Assembly: GCA_965116665.1 (NCBI GenBank)
Contig: OZ220709.1
Location: 3,100,001-3,164,000 of the forward strand
Direction: 5' to 3'
Source of the DNA: Aldehydirespirator sp965116665
GTDB lineage: Bacteria; Actinomycetota; Acidimicrobiia; Acidimicrobiales; Aldehydirespiratoraceae
DNA length: 64,000 bases
Both the position numbers and the translations under genes were made by a program. The notes under the pieces were generated by a model that had not been told where the DNA came from, made no database searches, and saw nothing but the letters and a program-made list of their open reading frames with translations. Shown here one piece after another: positions 17,601 to 24,974 of the stretch (the stretch's first letter is position 1; every line of letters begins with the position of its first letter).

Positions 17601-18164
17601 GTGCAGTCCGGCCGAGTCGCGGCCCCGTACCTCGAGCCGGTCCAGCGCCGAGAGGGCCTGATGGACCGACAGGTAGGCCTCGACCGCGGCCGTCGAGGCC
17701 GAGCCGCCGCTCAGCCCGACCGCCGACAGCAGATCCGCCACCGCCCCCGCCGCCCGCAGCCGGTCCCGGCCGATCGCCCACAAGCCGTCGCGGACCCGCA
17801 CCAGCTGCTCGTTGAAGTGCTCGAGCTCGCCCGGGTCCAGCGACGTGTCGGCGTCCAGGCGGGACTCCATGCCGGCCACCGCAGCCGTGGCCTCCTCGAT
17901 GAGGCGTTCCAGAGCCTGGACCGTCGCCGGCGACGCCAGCAGCAGCCGCAGGCCCGGCACCCCGCCCAGCAGGCGGTTCGCCTCCTGCAGGCGGTCGGCG
18001 GCTGTCCCCAGGGTCTGTTCCACGCCCTCGAGGGCGCTTCCGGACGCGGTGGCCGCGGCCCCGGCGAGCACCACGGCGGCGTCCTCCACCAGACCGGTGA
18101 CATCGGCAGCGTCCGGAACGGGCCGAGACGCCGGACGGCGCACTATGGCGATGATCCCGCACAT
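14697..18164 (-). CDS. glmS: oversized glucosamine-fructose-6-phosphate aminotransferase (GlmS-like, 1155 residues)
   Basis: Makes glucosamine-6-phosphate from fructose-6-phosphate and glutamine, the entry to UDP-GlcNAc and peptidoglycan. Usual GlmS is about 600 residues; this is 1155. The N-terminal nucleophile is intact (MCGIIAIV), but about 150 helical, Ala/Leu/Glu-rich residues (35-175) separate it from the next glutaminase motif, RGRDSAG (180-186). GHTRWAS (273-279), NAHPLNS and INGD follow. Two SIS domains come next (SQSGTTTDT near 590, SVASTKAFYSQV, a second near 725) and then a C-terminal region of about 300 residues without clear counterpart in short GlmS. The LKHGP-type substrate segment is altered. 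glmM ends 1 bp upstream, so the pathway neighbour supports the call; no second glmS is seen here. Confidence 0.85.
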   Translation of the reverse strand: MCGIIAIVRRPASRPVPDAADVTGLVEDAAVVLAGAAATASGSALEGVEQTLGTAADRLQEANRLLGGVPGLRLLLASPATVQALERLIEEATAAVAGMESRLDADTSLDPGELEHFNEQLVRVRDGLWAIGRDRLRAAGAVADLLSAVGLSGGSASTAAVEAYLSVHQALSALDRLEVRGRDSAGLHLQISGHGLDPDDPAVAEALERRAGDESFGSGSVRLVDGVLSIVHKTAAEIGELGDNTAALRAAIASDDLLAAALASGDARVLVLGHTRWASVGIISEANAHPLNSELLGENTPYVIGAINGDVDNYAELLDAAGVRVPPTITTDSKAVPALVGHRTAQGLEPGEAFRRTVAECEGSVAVAVCTAGAPGRLQLALRGSGQALYVGLADDAFIVASEPYGVVEETSHYLRMDGEAVAAGANPSTGRGQIVELDGARAGLLEGVARHAYDGTSLPVASTEISTASITTRDVDRGDYPHYLLKEISEAPSSFRKTLRGRIIDTPAGPDLAIGSDTLPDEVRAGLREGSVSSVLAIGQGTAAVAGESFALGLRTLMADAGGEAGLDVKALPATELSAFGLRADMSDTLVVAISQSGTTTDTNRTVELVKARGASVVAVVNRRNSDLTDRADGVLYTSDGRDVEMSVASTKAFYSQVAAGCVLAVAIAGDAAGDRGMAARRSLLEALRTLPGVLEAVLERRPAIAEAARSLALSRRHWAVVGNGPNQVAAREVRIKLSELCYMSISSDVTEDKKHIDLSAEPLVLVCAAGLTGSVADDVAKEVAIFGAHRAAPVVVADDGDTRFDGAPAVLGVPAVDPRLAFLPATMVGHLFGYEAALAIDAGARPLREARAAIEAAAARPDTTADEVLHLARPTLRASAAAFSAGLRRGGYDGHMEASTAVRITTLMRYGSGLVPLDSYELELGRVGTPEAVVDDLAGALSVGIDELTRPIDAIRHQAKTVTVGISRSDQTLLEAPLIQAVLAAGAPRDRLSYSTIRALADLSGAVVEVLGHTRYRLDGLDTIAVVDQGGVASSIVSRTAASPALTGSKHRVAVEGRVLAARGRHDGRTVVFVPEVAAGSTVGITLLHVRFAASLPVAAARGVLQGYRNRYSELRDAVTETEPDFDEERLAEIAPVDLLTSPIGELADRWRS

Positions 18165-18165
18165 G

Positions 18166-19509
18166 TCAGGACAGCACCGCCTCGATCCTGGTCGCCAGCC
18201 GGTCGGCCTCGGCCTGGGCGGTGCCGGTGTCTGCGGCCTCCACCATCACCCGTATCAGCGGCTCGGTGCCCGACGGGCGTACCAGCACCCGGCCCGAGTC
18301 CCCAAGGCGGGCCGCGGCCTCCGACGCGATCGCAACCAGCGCCCCGTCGAGGTCAGCCGGTCGCGCCGAGGCAGCCATGGGGACGCCCACCAGCACCTGC
18401 GGCAGCCGGGTCATTGCCTCGGCGGCGAGAGCGCTCAGGCTGCGGCCGGATCGCTTCACCGCATCCAGCAGGTGCACCGCGGTCAGCAGCCCGTCGCCGG
18501 TGGTGGCCAGATCTCGGAAGATCAGATGGCCCGACTGCTCGCCGCCGAGCACCAGGCCTCGCTCCTCCAGCGCGCCGAGCACATGACGGTCGCCCACCGG
18601 GGTCTCGACCACCTTGATTCCGCGGCCGGCCATGGCATGCATCAGACCGAGGTTGGACATGACCGTGACCACGACAGCGTTCCCGGTGAGCAGTCCCCGC
18701 CCGGCCCGGTCGATGGCACAGACGGCGAGGATCTGGTCCCCGTCGATGACAGTCCCGTTGTGATCGACGGCCAGCACCCGGTCAGCGTCGCCGTCGAAGG
18801 CCAGACCGGCATCGGCACGCGACGACACCACCGCGTCCTGCAGGTGCTCGGGGTGCAGCGATCCACAACCATCATTGATGTTGTAGCCGTCGGGACTGGC
18901 GTGGATCGTGTCCACTGCCGCGCCCAGGGCGCGCAGTCCGGTGGGTCCGAACTCGCAGGCGGCGCCGTTGGCAGCATCGACCACAAGGCGCAGCCCCCCG
19001 AGGTCGCGACCCTCGATGCTTTCCATCACGGCGTCGAGGTGGCGCCTACGGGCCAGATCCCCTTCGACCGATGCCCCGCCGCCGGCCGGCTCCGCCCTCG
19101 CCTGTCGTGCCGGGAGTTCGCCGGCGGTCGCGAGGTCGCGCTCGATGGCGTGCTGCGCCTCGTCGCTGACCTTGCGGCCTCCGGGCGCGAACAGCTTGAC
19201 ACCGTTGTCGTGCCACGGGTTGTGCGATGCCGACACCACCGCTCCGGCGACGTTCTCATCAGCACACCAGCGGGCCACGACCGGGGTGGGCACCACACCC
19301 AGGTCCACCGGGGACCCTCCGGCGTGCCGAACACCCCGGCTCAAGGCCTCGACGAGTCCCGGACCTGAGATCCTGGTGTCGCGCCCCACCGCGAACCGCT
19401 CCGCGCCGAGGACAGCAGCCGCGGCCCGGCCCAGGGCCGCCACCGCCCCGCCCGTGAGCTCGCGGCGAGTGTCGCCGCGTATCCCGTCGGTGCCGAACGC
19501 CAGCGTCAT
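18166..19509 (-). CDS. glmM: phosphoglucosamine mutase
   Basis: Interconverts glucosamine-6-phosphate and glucosamine-1-phosphate. The start ATG at 19509 gives the family N-terminus MTLAFGTDGIRGD and 447 residues, standard length. The active serine is S95 in VVSASHNPWHDNG, the metal loop is DGDADR, and the C-terminal phosphate-binding motif is RPSGTEPLIRVMVE. It is immediately followed by glmS (1-bp gap), giving two consecutive steps of UDP-GlcNAc synthesis. The 112-bp gap to rpsI upstream may hold its own promoter; none was clear to me. Confidence 0.97.
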   Translation of the reverse strand: MTLAFGTDGIRGDTRRELTGGAVAALGRAAAAVLGAERFAVGRDTRISGPGLVEALSRGVRHAGGSPVDLGVVPTPVVARWCADENVAGAVVSASHNPWHDNGVKLFAPGGRKVSDEAQHAIERDLATAGELPARQARAEPAGGGASVEGDLARRRHLDAVMESIEGRDLGGLRLVVDAANGAACEFGPTGLRALGAAVDTIHASPDGYNINDGCGSLHPEHLQDAVVSSRADAGLAFDGDADRVLAVDHNGTVIDGDQILAVCAIDRAGRGLLTGNAVVVTVMSNLGLMHAMAGRGIKVVETPVGDRHVLGALEERGLVLGGEQSGHLIFRDLATTGDGLLTAVHLLDAVKRSGRSLSALAAEAMTRLPQVLVGVPMAASARPADLDGALVAIASEAAARLGDSGRVLVRPSGTEPLIRVMVEAADTGTAQAEADRLATRIEAVLS

Positions 19510-19621
19510 GCCGCCATCCCGCCGGCAGCGACCGTCACGGCATTTCTTTCTCGCGCCCGGTGCCAGCACCTGGCCCGGAGCGGGATGCGCTCACAGGAAC
19601 TTCCCTGCCGCGCTCGGCCTC

Positions 19622-20014
19622 TCAGCGCTTGCTGTACTGCGGCGCCTTGCGAGCCTTCTTGAGGCCGTACTTCTTCGATTCCTTCTTGCGCGGGTCGCGG
19701 GTGAGGTATCCGCCCTTCTTGAGCGTGTCCCGCAACTCGGGCTCGACCTCGACCAGCCCCCGGGAGATGCCCAGCCGCAGAGCGCCGGCCTGGCCGCTGG
19801 ACCCGCCGCCGCCGATGGTGGCGTCGATGTCGTAGCGGCCCTCGGTGGCGGTGACCGCCAGCGGCTCGAGAATCTGCATCCGGTGGGTCTGCGACGGGAA
19901 GTAGTCCTCCACCGGCCGGCCGTTGACGACGATGTTGCCGACACCGGCGCGGAGCCGGACGCGAGCGACTGACCGCTTGCGCCGTCCGGTGGCTTGTACG
20001 AGTGGTGCGCTCAT
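19622..20014 (-). CDS. rpsI: 30S ribosomal protein S9
   Basis: A 130-residue S9 of the small-subunit head, whose C-terminal tail reaches the P-site tRNA. Family segments are seen: ATGRRKRSVARVRL, GNIVVNGRPVEDYFP, GGGSSGQAGALRLGISR, and the basic end KKARKAPQYSKR with the conserved terminal SKR. It is second in the rplM-rpsI pair, 28 bp after rplM, a nearly universal bacterial arrangement. Confidence 0.98.
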   Translation of the reverse strand: MSAPLVQATGRRKRSVARVRLRAGVGNIVVNGRPVEDYFPSQTHRMQILEPLAVTATEGRYDIDATIGGGGSSGQAGALRLGISRGLVEVEPELRDTLKKGGYLTRDPRKKESKKYGLKKARKAPQYSKR

Positions 20015-20042
20015 CGTTCGATCACCTCAATCGTGCCCTGCG

Positions 20043-20489
20043 TCATCGGGCCCGGGCGTGGTCGATGGCATAGGGCTGGGGCCGCTGGGCCGCATGGGGG
20101 TGGGTGGGGCCGGCGTAGACCTTCAGCTTGCGGATCTGCGCCCGGCCCAGACGGGTCTTGGGCAGCATGCCCCGGATCGTGTCGCGCACGGCCTCGTCGG
20201 GACGGCGGGCCATCTTCGAGCCGTAGGTCTCGGTGCGCAGGCCGCCGGGATAGCCGGAGTGGCGGTACACCAGCTTGGTTTCGGCCTTGTTGGCGGTGAG
20301 CACCACCTTGTCGGCGTTGACGATGATCACGTGGTCGCCGGTGTCGATGTGGGGGGTGAAGGTGGGCTTGTGCTTGCCCCGCAGCAGCCCGGCCACCTCG
20401 GAGGCCAGCCGCCCGAGCACCATGCCGTCGGCATCGACGAGGTGCCAGCTGCGCTCGATCTCTGAGGCTTTGGGGCTGTAGGTCGCCAC
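20043..20489 (-). CDS. rplM: 50S ribosomal protein L13
   Basis: A 148-residue L13, an early assembly protein of the large subunit. It has WHLVDADGMVLGRLASEVAGLLRGKHK and KLKVYAGPTHPHAAQRPQ. The start GTG 20489 is chosen because GGGAG lies about 6 nt upstream and homologues begin ATYSPK; GTG 20513 would add eight residues over the ribosome-binding site. It is first in the rplM-rpsI operon. Between it and truA, where a direct junction is usual, sits a 2.3-kb accessory stretch. Confidence 0.97.
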   Translation of the reverse strand: MATYSPKASEIERSWHLVDADGMVLGRLASEVAGLLRGKHKPTFTPHIDTGDHVIIVNADKVVLTANKAETKLVYRHSGYPGGLRTETYGSKMARRPDEAVRDTIRGMLPKTRLGRAQIRKLKVYAGPTHPHAAQRPQPYAIDHARAR

Positions 20490-20600
20490 GTTCGCTCCCG
20501 TCGGTTCCTTCACTCGGCCGGGGCCCGCACCGCCGGTTCGGGCCTTCTGACAGACCGGCTCCTCAGGCTACGGCCGACCCCGCCAAACGACACTCCTGTC

Positions 20601-20668
20601 CCCGCTCTTGTTCGCTACGCTCACGGGCCGCTCGGGCCCGGGCCTATCCCGCTCTTGTTCGCTGCGAC
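20601..20668. repeat. dispersed repeat, two partial copies
   Basis: CCCGCTCTTGTTCGCTACGC at 20601 continues into TCACGGGCCGCTCGGGCC; a truncated second copy starts at 20648. The same element is found at 31037 and, with CTAGTTCGCTTCG, inside each unit of the 94-bp array at 39826. It belongs to a family of short dispersed repeats in intergenic DNA of this genome. Confidence 0.8.
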
Positions 20669-20866
20669 CTGAGGGCCGCCCATTCCGGAAGACACAGCCC
20701 CGGCCTCGCCCATAGAGCAGGCACAGATGCGGATGCGGCTGGTTGATCTCAACGATTGCCGCAATGCGACACGACTACCCAAGCAACGAGACGCTGCGCT
20801 CGCTTTGCGTCCACCCGCGGCGTAGTAGATTGTTCGCACTGCCCCTATCGCTTCGCCGGTAGGGTC

Positions 20867-20891
20867 GAGACCGCCCCGTCGGGGCGGTCTC
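20867..20891. terminator. perfect 11-bp hairpin, terminator-like
   Basis: GAGACCGCCCC, loop GTC, GGGGCGGTCTC. It is palindromic, so it could act in either direction; no T-tract follows. The rest of 20490-21256 holds the dispersed repeats, a murA remnant and nothing else I can recognise. Confidence 0.55.
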
Positions 20892-20999
20892 TGTCATTGA
20901 AGGGCCTTGAGGGGGCGTCATTGATTACCAACCTTTACGAGCCTGCGCGTAACCGGCAGTCGCCGCCCTCCGAGGCAGTCGTTGAAGGTCTGAACGGTT

Positions 21000-21194
21000 T
21001 CACATCAACGTGAGTTGGCTTGTGTAGCCGAGGCGGTCCTCGAAGACGGTCTCATGCACCGCCGACACACCGTCGGCTTGGGTTAGCGCAGCGACCAGCG
21101 GGGGCTGCCAGTCGGTCGCGAAGCCAGGCCAGGGAGCAGTCGAGACCGCCACAGGCTCAAGACTGAGGGGACCCGTTTGCTCAGTCTCGCGGTA
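21000..21194 (-). pseudogene. murA: fragment of UDP-N-acetylglucosamine 1-carboxyvinyltransferase (MurA)
   Basis: An open stretch between two in-frame stops translates to a piece of MurA: VAVSTAPWPGFATDWQPPLV, then ALTQADGVSAVHETVFEDRL. This aligns with the conserved MurA block TAPxPxFPTDxQ...EG...ITETVFENRF, about residues 290-350 of 420. The N-terminal two thirds and the C-terminal part are absent, and no continuation was seen in the other frames on either side. It has no start codon in a sensible place. MurA catalyses the first committed step of peptidoglycan synthesis; a complete copy must be elsewhere, and this is a decayed or recombined leftover. Confidence 0.75.
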
Positions 21195-21256
21195 TCAGGT
21201 GATCAGGCGCTGCAGCCGGTACCCCATCTGGATTGCTGTCTATACCCGTTGGGCGT

Positions 21257-22531
21257 TCAGGGGCCGAGGGCGGTTATGGGCACCACAGCTACGCCGTCGG
21301 TGCGTTCGTAGGCGAATCCGGTGGCGGTGACCACCACCAGCCGGCGGGGTGCACCCACCTGGGTTGGGTCGATCCGGTCGTCCCGGAGCTTGGTGAGCGA
21401 GGCCGCGGCGGCTTCGATGGCGGCCCGGCCCCCGAGCTTGATCTCGACGGCCACCCATTCGCCGTTGCGTCGCCGGATGATCGTGTCGACCTCCAGGCCG
21501 GTGTTGTCGCGATAGTGGCTGAGTTCCGCTCGCAGCGCCTGGCAGTAGACACGCAGATCCCGCACGCACAGAGACTCGAACAGAAAGCCCAGCGTCTCGA
21601 GGTCCCCCAGCAGGCGCCCAGGGTCGGCGTCCAGCGCGGCGGCCGCCAGAGAGGGGTCCACGAGTTGGCGTTTCGGCGCGCCCCGAAGCCTGGAGCGGGA
21701 CCGCAGTTGGGGACTCCACGCCGGCACGTCCTCAACGACGAACAGTCTCTCCAACGCCGACAGGTAGGCAGCCGTGGTGCGGGGATCGATCCCCTGCTCA
21801 CCTCCGGTGTCGGATGACAGGGTGCTCATGGCGGCCTCGGTGGAGATGTTGCGGGCCAGCGAGACCAGCAGACGGGCCACCGCGGCCCGGTCGCGCCGCA
21901 CGCCGTCCACTGCGGACACCTCGCTTTGAGCGAGCTCGTTCAGGTAGTCGCCGATGAAGTCCTGCGCGTCGTCAGTGTCCATAAGGTGGCACAACGGCCA
22001 GCCGCCCCGGCAGATGGCGTCGGCCACATCACCCAGATCCTGTGGCGGAGCCGGCGCCGAGCACTCGGCTCCCTCGAAGAGCGCCCGCAACGACACCGCA
22101 CCGGTAGACAGCCCCGACTCGAGCAGCGACAGAGGACGCATCTGCACCCGGGCCACGCGACCCACCCCGGAGTGCTGCTTGACGCTTGCAGGGGGATCTG
22201 CGGAACCGGTGAGCACGAACTGACCCGGGACGCCGCGGCGGTCGCATTCGCGCCGGACCATATCCCAGATGCCGGGCACGAGATGCCACTCGTCTATGAG
22301 GCGGGGCGTTGCCCCCTCCAGCAGCGCCAGCGATCCCGGCGAGGCCAGCTGCACCGATGCCATTGCTTCTTCGAGCAGTATCTCACTGGAGGCGATCTGG
22401 CGGGCTGTGGTGGTCTTGCCGCACGCTCTTGGCCCCTCGATCAGCACGGCGGGCGCCGACCGCAACCGGCGGCGCAGGTCCTCGTCGGCGATTCTGTCGA
22501 GATACTGTGCGCCTTGATGCGTTGATGCCAT
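21257..22531 (-). CDS. AAA-family ATPase with DUF4143-type C-terminal domain
   Basis: 424 residues from ATG 22531. Walker A is GPRACGKT (33-40), followed by a Walker B-like LIDEWHLVPGIWDMVRREC and the FVLTGSADP sensor-like motif. The C-terminal third ends in a DUF4143-type region with ALERLFVVEDVPAW, LFESLCVRDLRVY and GLEVDTIIRR...WVAVEIKLGG, whose Asp...Glu-x-Lys pattern looks like a degenerate PD-(D/E)xK fold. Proteins of this architecture are common in accessory regions of bacteria and archaea; their function is poorly known, with toxin-antitoxin or defence links proposed. It sits alone between truA and rplM beside a murA remnant, and tandem operator-like repeats precede it, so it looks acquired. 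Confidence 0.85.
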   Translation of the reverse strand: MASTHQGAQYLDRIADEDLRRRLRSAPAVLIEGPRACGKTTTARQIASSEILLEEAMASVQLASPGSLALLEGATPRLIDEWHLVPGIWDMVRRECDRRGVPGQFVLTGSADPPASVKQHSGVGRVARVQMRPLSLLESGLSTGAVSLRALFEGAECSAPAPPQDLGDVADAICRGGWPLCHLMDTDDAQDFIGDYLNELAQSEVSAVDGVRRDRAAVARLLVSLARNISTEAAMSTLSSDTGGEQGIDPRTTAAYLSALERLFVVEDVPAWSPQLRSRSRLRGAPKRQLVDPSLAAAALDADPGRLLGDLETLGFLFESLCVRDLRVYCQALRAELSHYRDNTGLEVDTIIRRRNGEWVAVEIKLGGRAAIEAAAASLTKLRDDRIDPTQVGAPRRLVVVTATGFAYERTDGVAVVPITALGP

Positions 22532-22609
22532 GGGTTCTGTCCGCGTCGGGGGTCGGGGTCTATGCCCCGGACCCGAGGTGCATCCCACCCTACACCTTGA
22601 TGTCATGAT

Positions 22610-22646
22610 TGCAATATCTCAATGCCAGGACTGCAATATCACAATG
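22610..22646. promoter_or_regulatory. 15-bp direct repeats, operator-like, upstream of the ATPase gene
   Basis: TGCAATATCTCAATG (22610-22624) and TGCAATATCACAATG (22632-22646), 14 of 15 identical and spaced 22 bp, two helical turns. Further degenerate pieces (TCTTGCAACACTG, GGTCCTGCAATG) follow to about 22706. The stretch is AT-rich for this genome and lies 80-115 bp upstream of the ATPase start. Confidence 0.5.
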
Positions 22647-22791
22647 GGATATGAGCAACAAATCCAATGCAGGTCTTGCAACACTGCCGATGCTGGTCCT
22701 GCAATGTCCACGGCAACAGACGCACGCTTTGCCCCTGATACTAGGAGGATTTGCCTGCCTGCTCGCTCGGCCTCGGTTCTGGGAAGGCCGA

Positions 22792-23544
22792 TCAGCCGTT
22801 GGCGGCGGTGTCGTAGAGGGCGGCCCAGAGCACCAGGCCGTGAGGAGGCGCCGGGCTGGGCGTGGCGCTGCGGTCGCGGGCCGCGATTATGGCCCCAACA
22901 TCGGAGGGCTTGTGGCGGCCCAGGCCGACCGACACCAGCAGCGCCACCAGTGAGCGCACCATCTGGTGGCAGAAGGCGCTGGCCTCGATCTCGAACACGG
23001 CGACGTCACCCTCGAGCCACCACACGGCCCGGCGCACGCTGCGCACCATCGATTGGTCCGCCTTGGAGGGGTTGCGGCGGCAGAAGGAGCTGAAGTCGTG
23101 CTCGCCCAGCAGCCGGTCCGCAGCGGTGCGCATGGCCCTCAGGTCCAGGGGCCGCTCTACATGCCAGCACAGGCCGGCCGCCAACGGGTTCGGCACCGGC
23201 GAGTTCAGCACCCGGTAGCGGTACACCCGGCCGGTACACGACCGGCGGGCGTCGAAACCGGGGGACTCGATGCTGGCCCTCGACGCCGAGATGCGCGGGC
23301 CGCACATGCGGTTGATGGCCCGCACCAGCCTGACCGGGTCGGCCCTCTCCATGTCGGCGTCGAAGGAGACCACCTGAGCCCGGGCGTGCACTCCGCGGTC
23401 GGTCCGGCCCGCGCAGACAAGATCCACGGAATGGCCCAGCACGCTGGACAGGGCGTCGCTGAGGGACCCGGCCACGGTGGGCACTGGATCGTTCCGGGCG
23501 AACCCGTGGAACTCCGAGCCGTCGTATGCGACCGTCATCCGCAT
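22792..23544 (-). CDS. truA: tRNA pseudouridine(38-40) synthase TruA
   Basis: Converts U38-U40 of the tRNA anticodon arm to pseudouridine. The catalytic Asp is in CAGRTDRGVHARAQVVSF, and VAYDGSEFHGFARN, RSCTGRVYRYRVLNS and FEIEASAFCHQMVRSLVALL are all family blocks. The start ATG 23544 (250 residues) is chosen over the TTG 23580 that opens the frame because homologues begin two residues before VAYDG. It is the last gene of the alpha operon run after rplQ (59-bp gap). Confidence 0.95.
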   Translation of the reverse strand: MRMTVAYDGSEFHGFARNDPVPTVAGSLSDALSSVLGHSVDLVCAGRTDRGVHARAQVVSFDADMERADPVRLVRAINRMCGPRISASRASIESPGFDARRSCTGRVYRYRVLNSPVPNPLAAGLCWHVERPLDLRAMRTAADRLLGEHDFSSFCRRNPSKADQSMVRSVRRAVWWLEGDVAVFEIEASAFCHQMVRSLVALLVSVGLGRHKPSDVGAIIAARDRSATPSPAPPHGLVLWAALYDTAANG

Positions 23545-23603
23545 GCGGACGACTCCCACAGGTTCGGGACCGTCAGGCAATCAGAGGCCCTCGGCCTTGG
23601 CTC

Positions 23604-23957
23604 TCAGACCAGTTCGATGCGGGCCATCGGGGCGTTGTCGCCGTGGCGTGGGCCCAGCTTGACGATGCGGGTGTAGCCGCCCGGACGGTCCATGTAGCGA
23701 GGGCCGATCTCGTCGAAGAGCTTCGAGGCCATCTCCCGGTCGCCCAGGAACCGTACGACCTGCCGGTGGTTGTGCACCCCGCCGCGGCGGGCCTTGGTGA
23801 TCATCTTCTCGGCGATGGGTCGCATCGCCTTGGCCTTCGCCTCGGTGGTGGTGATGCCCTCCGCCGCGATCAACGACGCCACCAGGTTGGCCATCATCAG
23901 CTTCTGATGGCTTCCGCTGCCCCCGAACCGGCGCCCTCTGCGGGGACGGGCCGGCAT
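23604..23957 (-). CDS. rplQ: 50S ribosomal protein L17
   Basis: A 117-residue L17 near the polypeptide exit tunnel. It begins MPARPRRGRRFGGSGSHQKL, carries MMANLVASLIAAEGITTTEAKAKAMRPIAEKMI and the RPGGYTRIVKLGPRHGDNAPMA end, all standard. It follows rpoA by a single base and precedes truA, the conserved tail of the alpha operon. Confidence 0.98.
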   Translation of the reverse strand: MPARPRRGRRFGGSGSHQKLMMANLVASLIAAEGITTTEAKAKAMRPIAEKMITKARRGGVHNHRQVVRFLGDREMASKLFDEIGPRYMDRPGGYTRIVKLGPRHGDNAPMARIELV

Positions 23958-23958
23958 G

Positions 23959-24900
23959 TCAGGCTCCGCCCCTCAGCGAGAGGCCGCGCTCGTCGAGCTT
24001 GGCGATGACCTCGTCGAGGCTCTTCTCGCCGAAATTGGTGATGGCCAGCAGATCGTCGGGGGTCTTGTCCAGCAGTTCGCTGAGCGTGTTGATCTGGGCT
24101 CGCTTGAGACAGTTGCGGGGACGCTCGGTCAACTCCAGGTCGTCCACCATGAGCTCGGCCTCGGCCTCCCCCTGGGGTGCCGCCGCCACCTCGCCGAGTT
24201 CGAGGCCGCGAGGGTCGTCGCTGAGATCCTCGACGAGCTCGATGAGGCTGCGGAGGGTGGCACCGGCTGAGGCCACCGCCTCGGTCGGCGAGATCGAGCC
24301 GTCGGTCTCGACGTCGAGCACCAGCAGGTCGTAGTCGGTCGACTGCTCGACGCGGGTGGCTTCGACGTTGAAGGCGACCCTCCGCACCGGAGAGTAGATC
24401 GAGTCGACCGGTATCACGCCGATGGCCGCTGTCAGCTCCTTGTTCTCCTCCGCGGACACGTAGCCGCGGCCCCGGGCGACGGTGATGTCCACCGCCAGGC
24501 GGCCGGCCTTGTTGAGAGTGGCGACGGGTGCCTCGGGGTTGAGGATCTCGACGTCGGGATGGCGCTGGATATCGGACGCGGTGACGTCGGCCGGGCCCCG
24601 GGCATCGAGCCGCAGCGTCACCGGCTCCTCGCACTCCACCACCAGCACCAGGTCCTTGAGGTTCAGGATGATGTCGGTGACGTCCTCGGCCACACCCCCG
24701 ATGGTGGCGAACTCGTGGAGGGCGCTGTCGAAGCGGACCTGGGTGACGGCCGCTCCGGGGATGGACGAGAGCAGCGTGCGTCGCAGCGAGTTGCCGATCG
24801 TGTGCCCGAAGCCGGGCTCGAGCGGGCCGATCTCGAATTGCTGCCGGTTGCCCTCGGTCTCATCGCGAACTTCGACCGTCGGACGCTGCATTACAAGCAT
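23959..24900 (-). CDS. rpoA: DNA-directed RNA polymerase alpha subunit
   Basis: 313 residues; it dimerises to nucleate RNA polymerase and contacts promoters and activators. The N-terminal domain shows EPGFGHTIGNSLRRTLLSSIPG and EVLNPEAPVATL-type segments; the C-terminal domain (about 245-313) has TERPRNCLKRAQINTLSELL and ITNFGEKSLDEVIAKL. A 74-bp gap separates it from rpsD and 1 bp from rplQ. The acidic linker (GEVAAAPQGEAEAE) between the domains is usual in actinobacteria. Confidence 0.98.
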   Translation of the reverse strand: MLVMQRPTVEVRDETEGNRQQFEIGPLEPGFGHTIGNSLRRTLLSSIPGAAVTQVRFDSALHEFATIGGVAEDVTDIILNLKDLVLVVECEEPVTLRLDARGPADVTASDIQRHPDVEILNPEAPVATLNKAGRLAVDITVARGRGYVSAEENKELTAAIGVIPVDSIYSPVRRVAFNVEATRVEQSTDYDLLVLDVETDGSISPTEAVASAGATLRSLIELVEDLSDDPRGLELGEVAAAPQGEAEAELMVDDLELTERPRNCLKRAQINTLSELLDKTPDDLLAITNFGEKSLDEVIAKLDERGLSLRGGA

Positions 24901-24974
24901 GGGACTCCTCGACTCTGCTGCGTCGGGCAGGACCCGGTCGGCGCCGAGTGCTGCCCGGTGGGTATGGGATCCAA

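Noticed and set aside
20621..20839. 72-codon minus-strand ORF near the dispersed repeat
   Set aside because: Runs through the repeat and an unrelated gap; composition is not protein-like.
20490..21256. tRNA or other structured RNA gene in the gap upstream of rplM
   Set aside because: Only a simple 11-bp hairpin and repeats were found; no cloverleaf or anticodon arm could be drawn.
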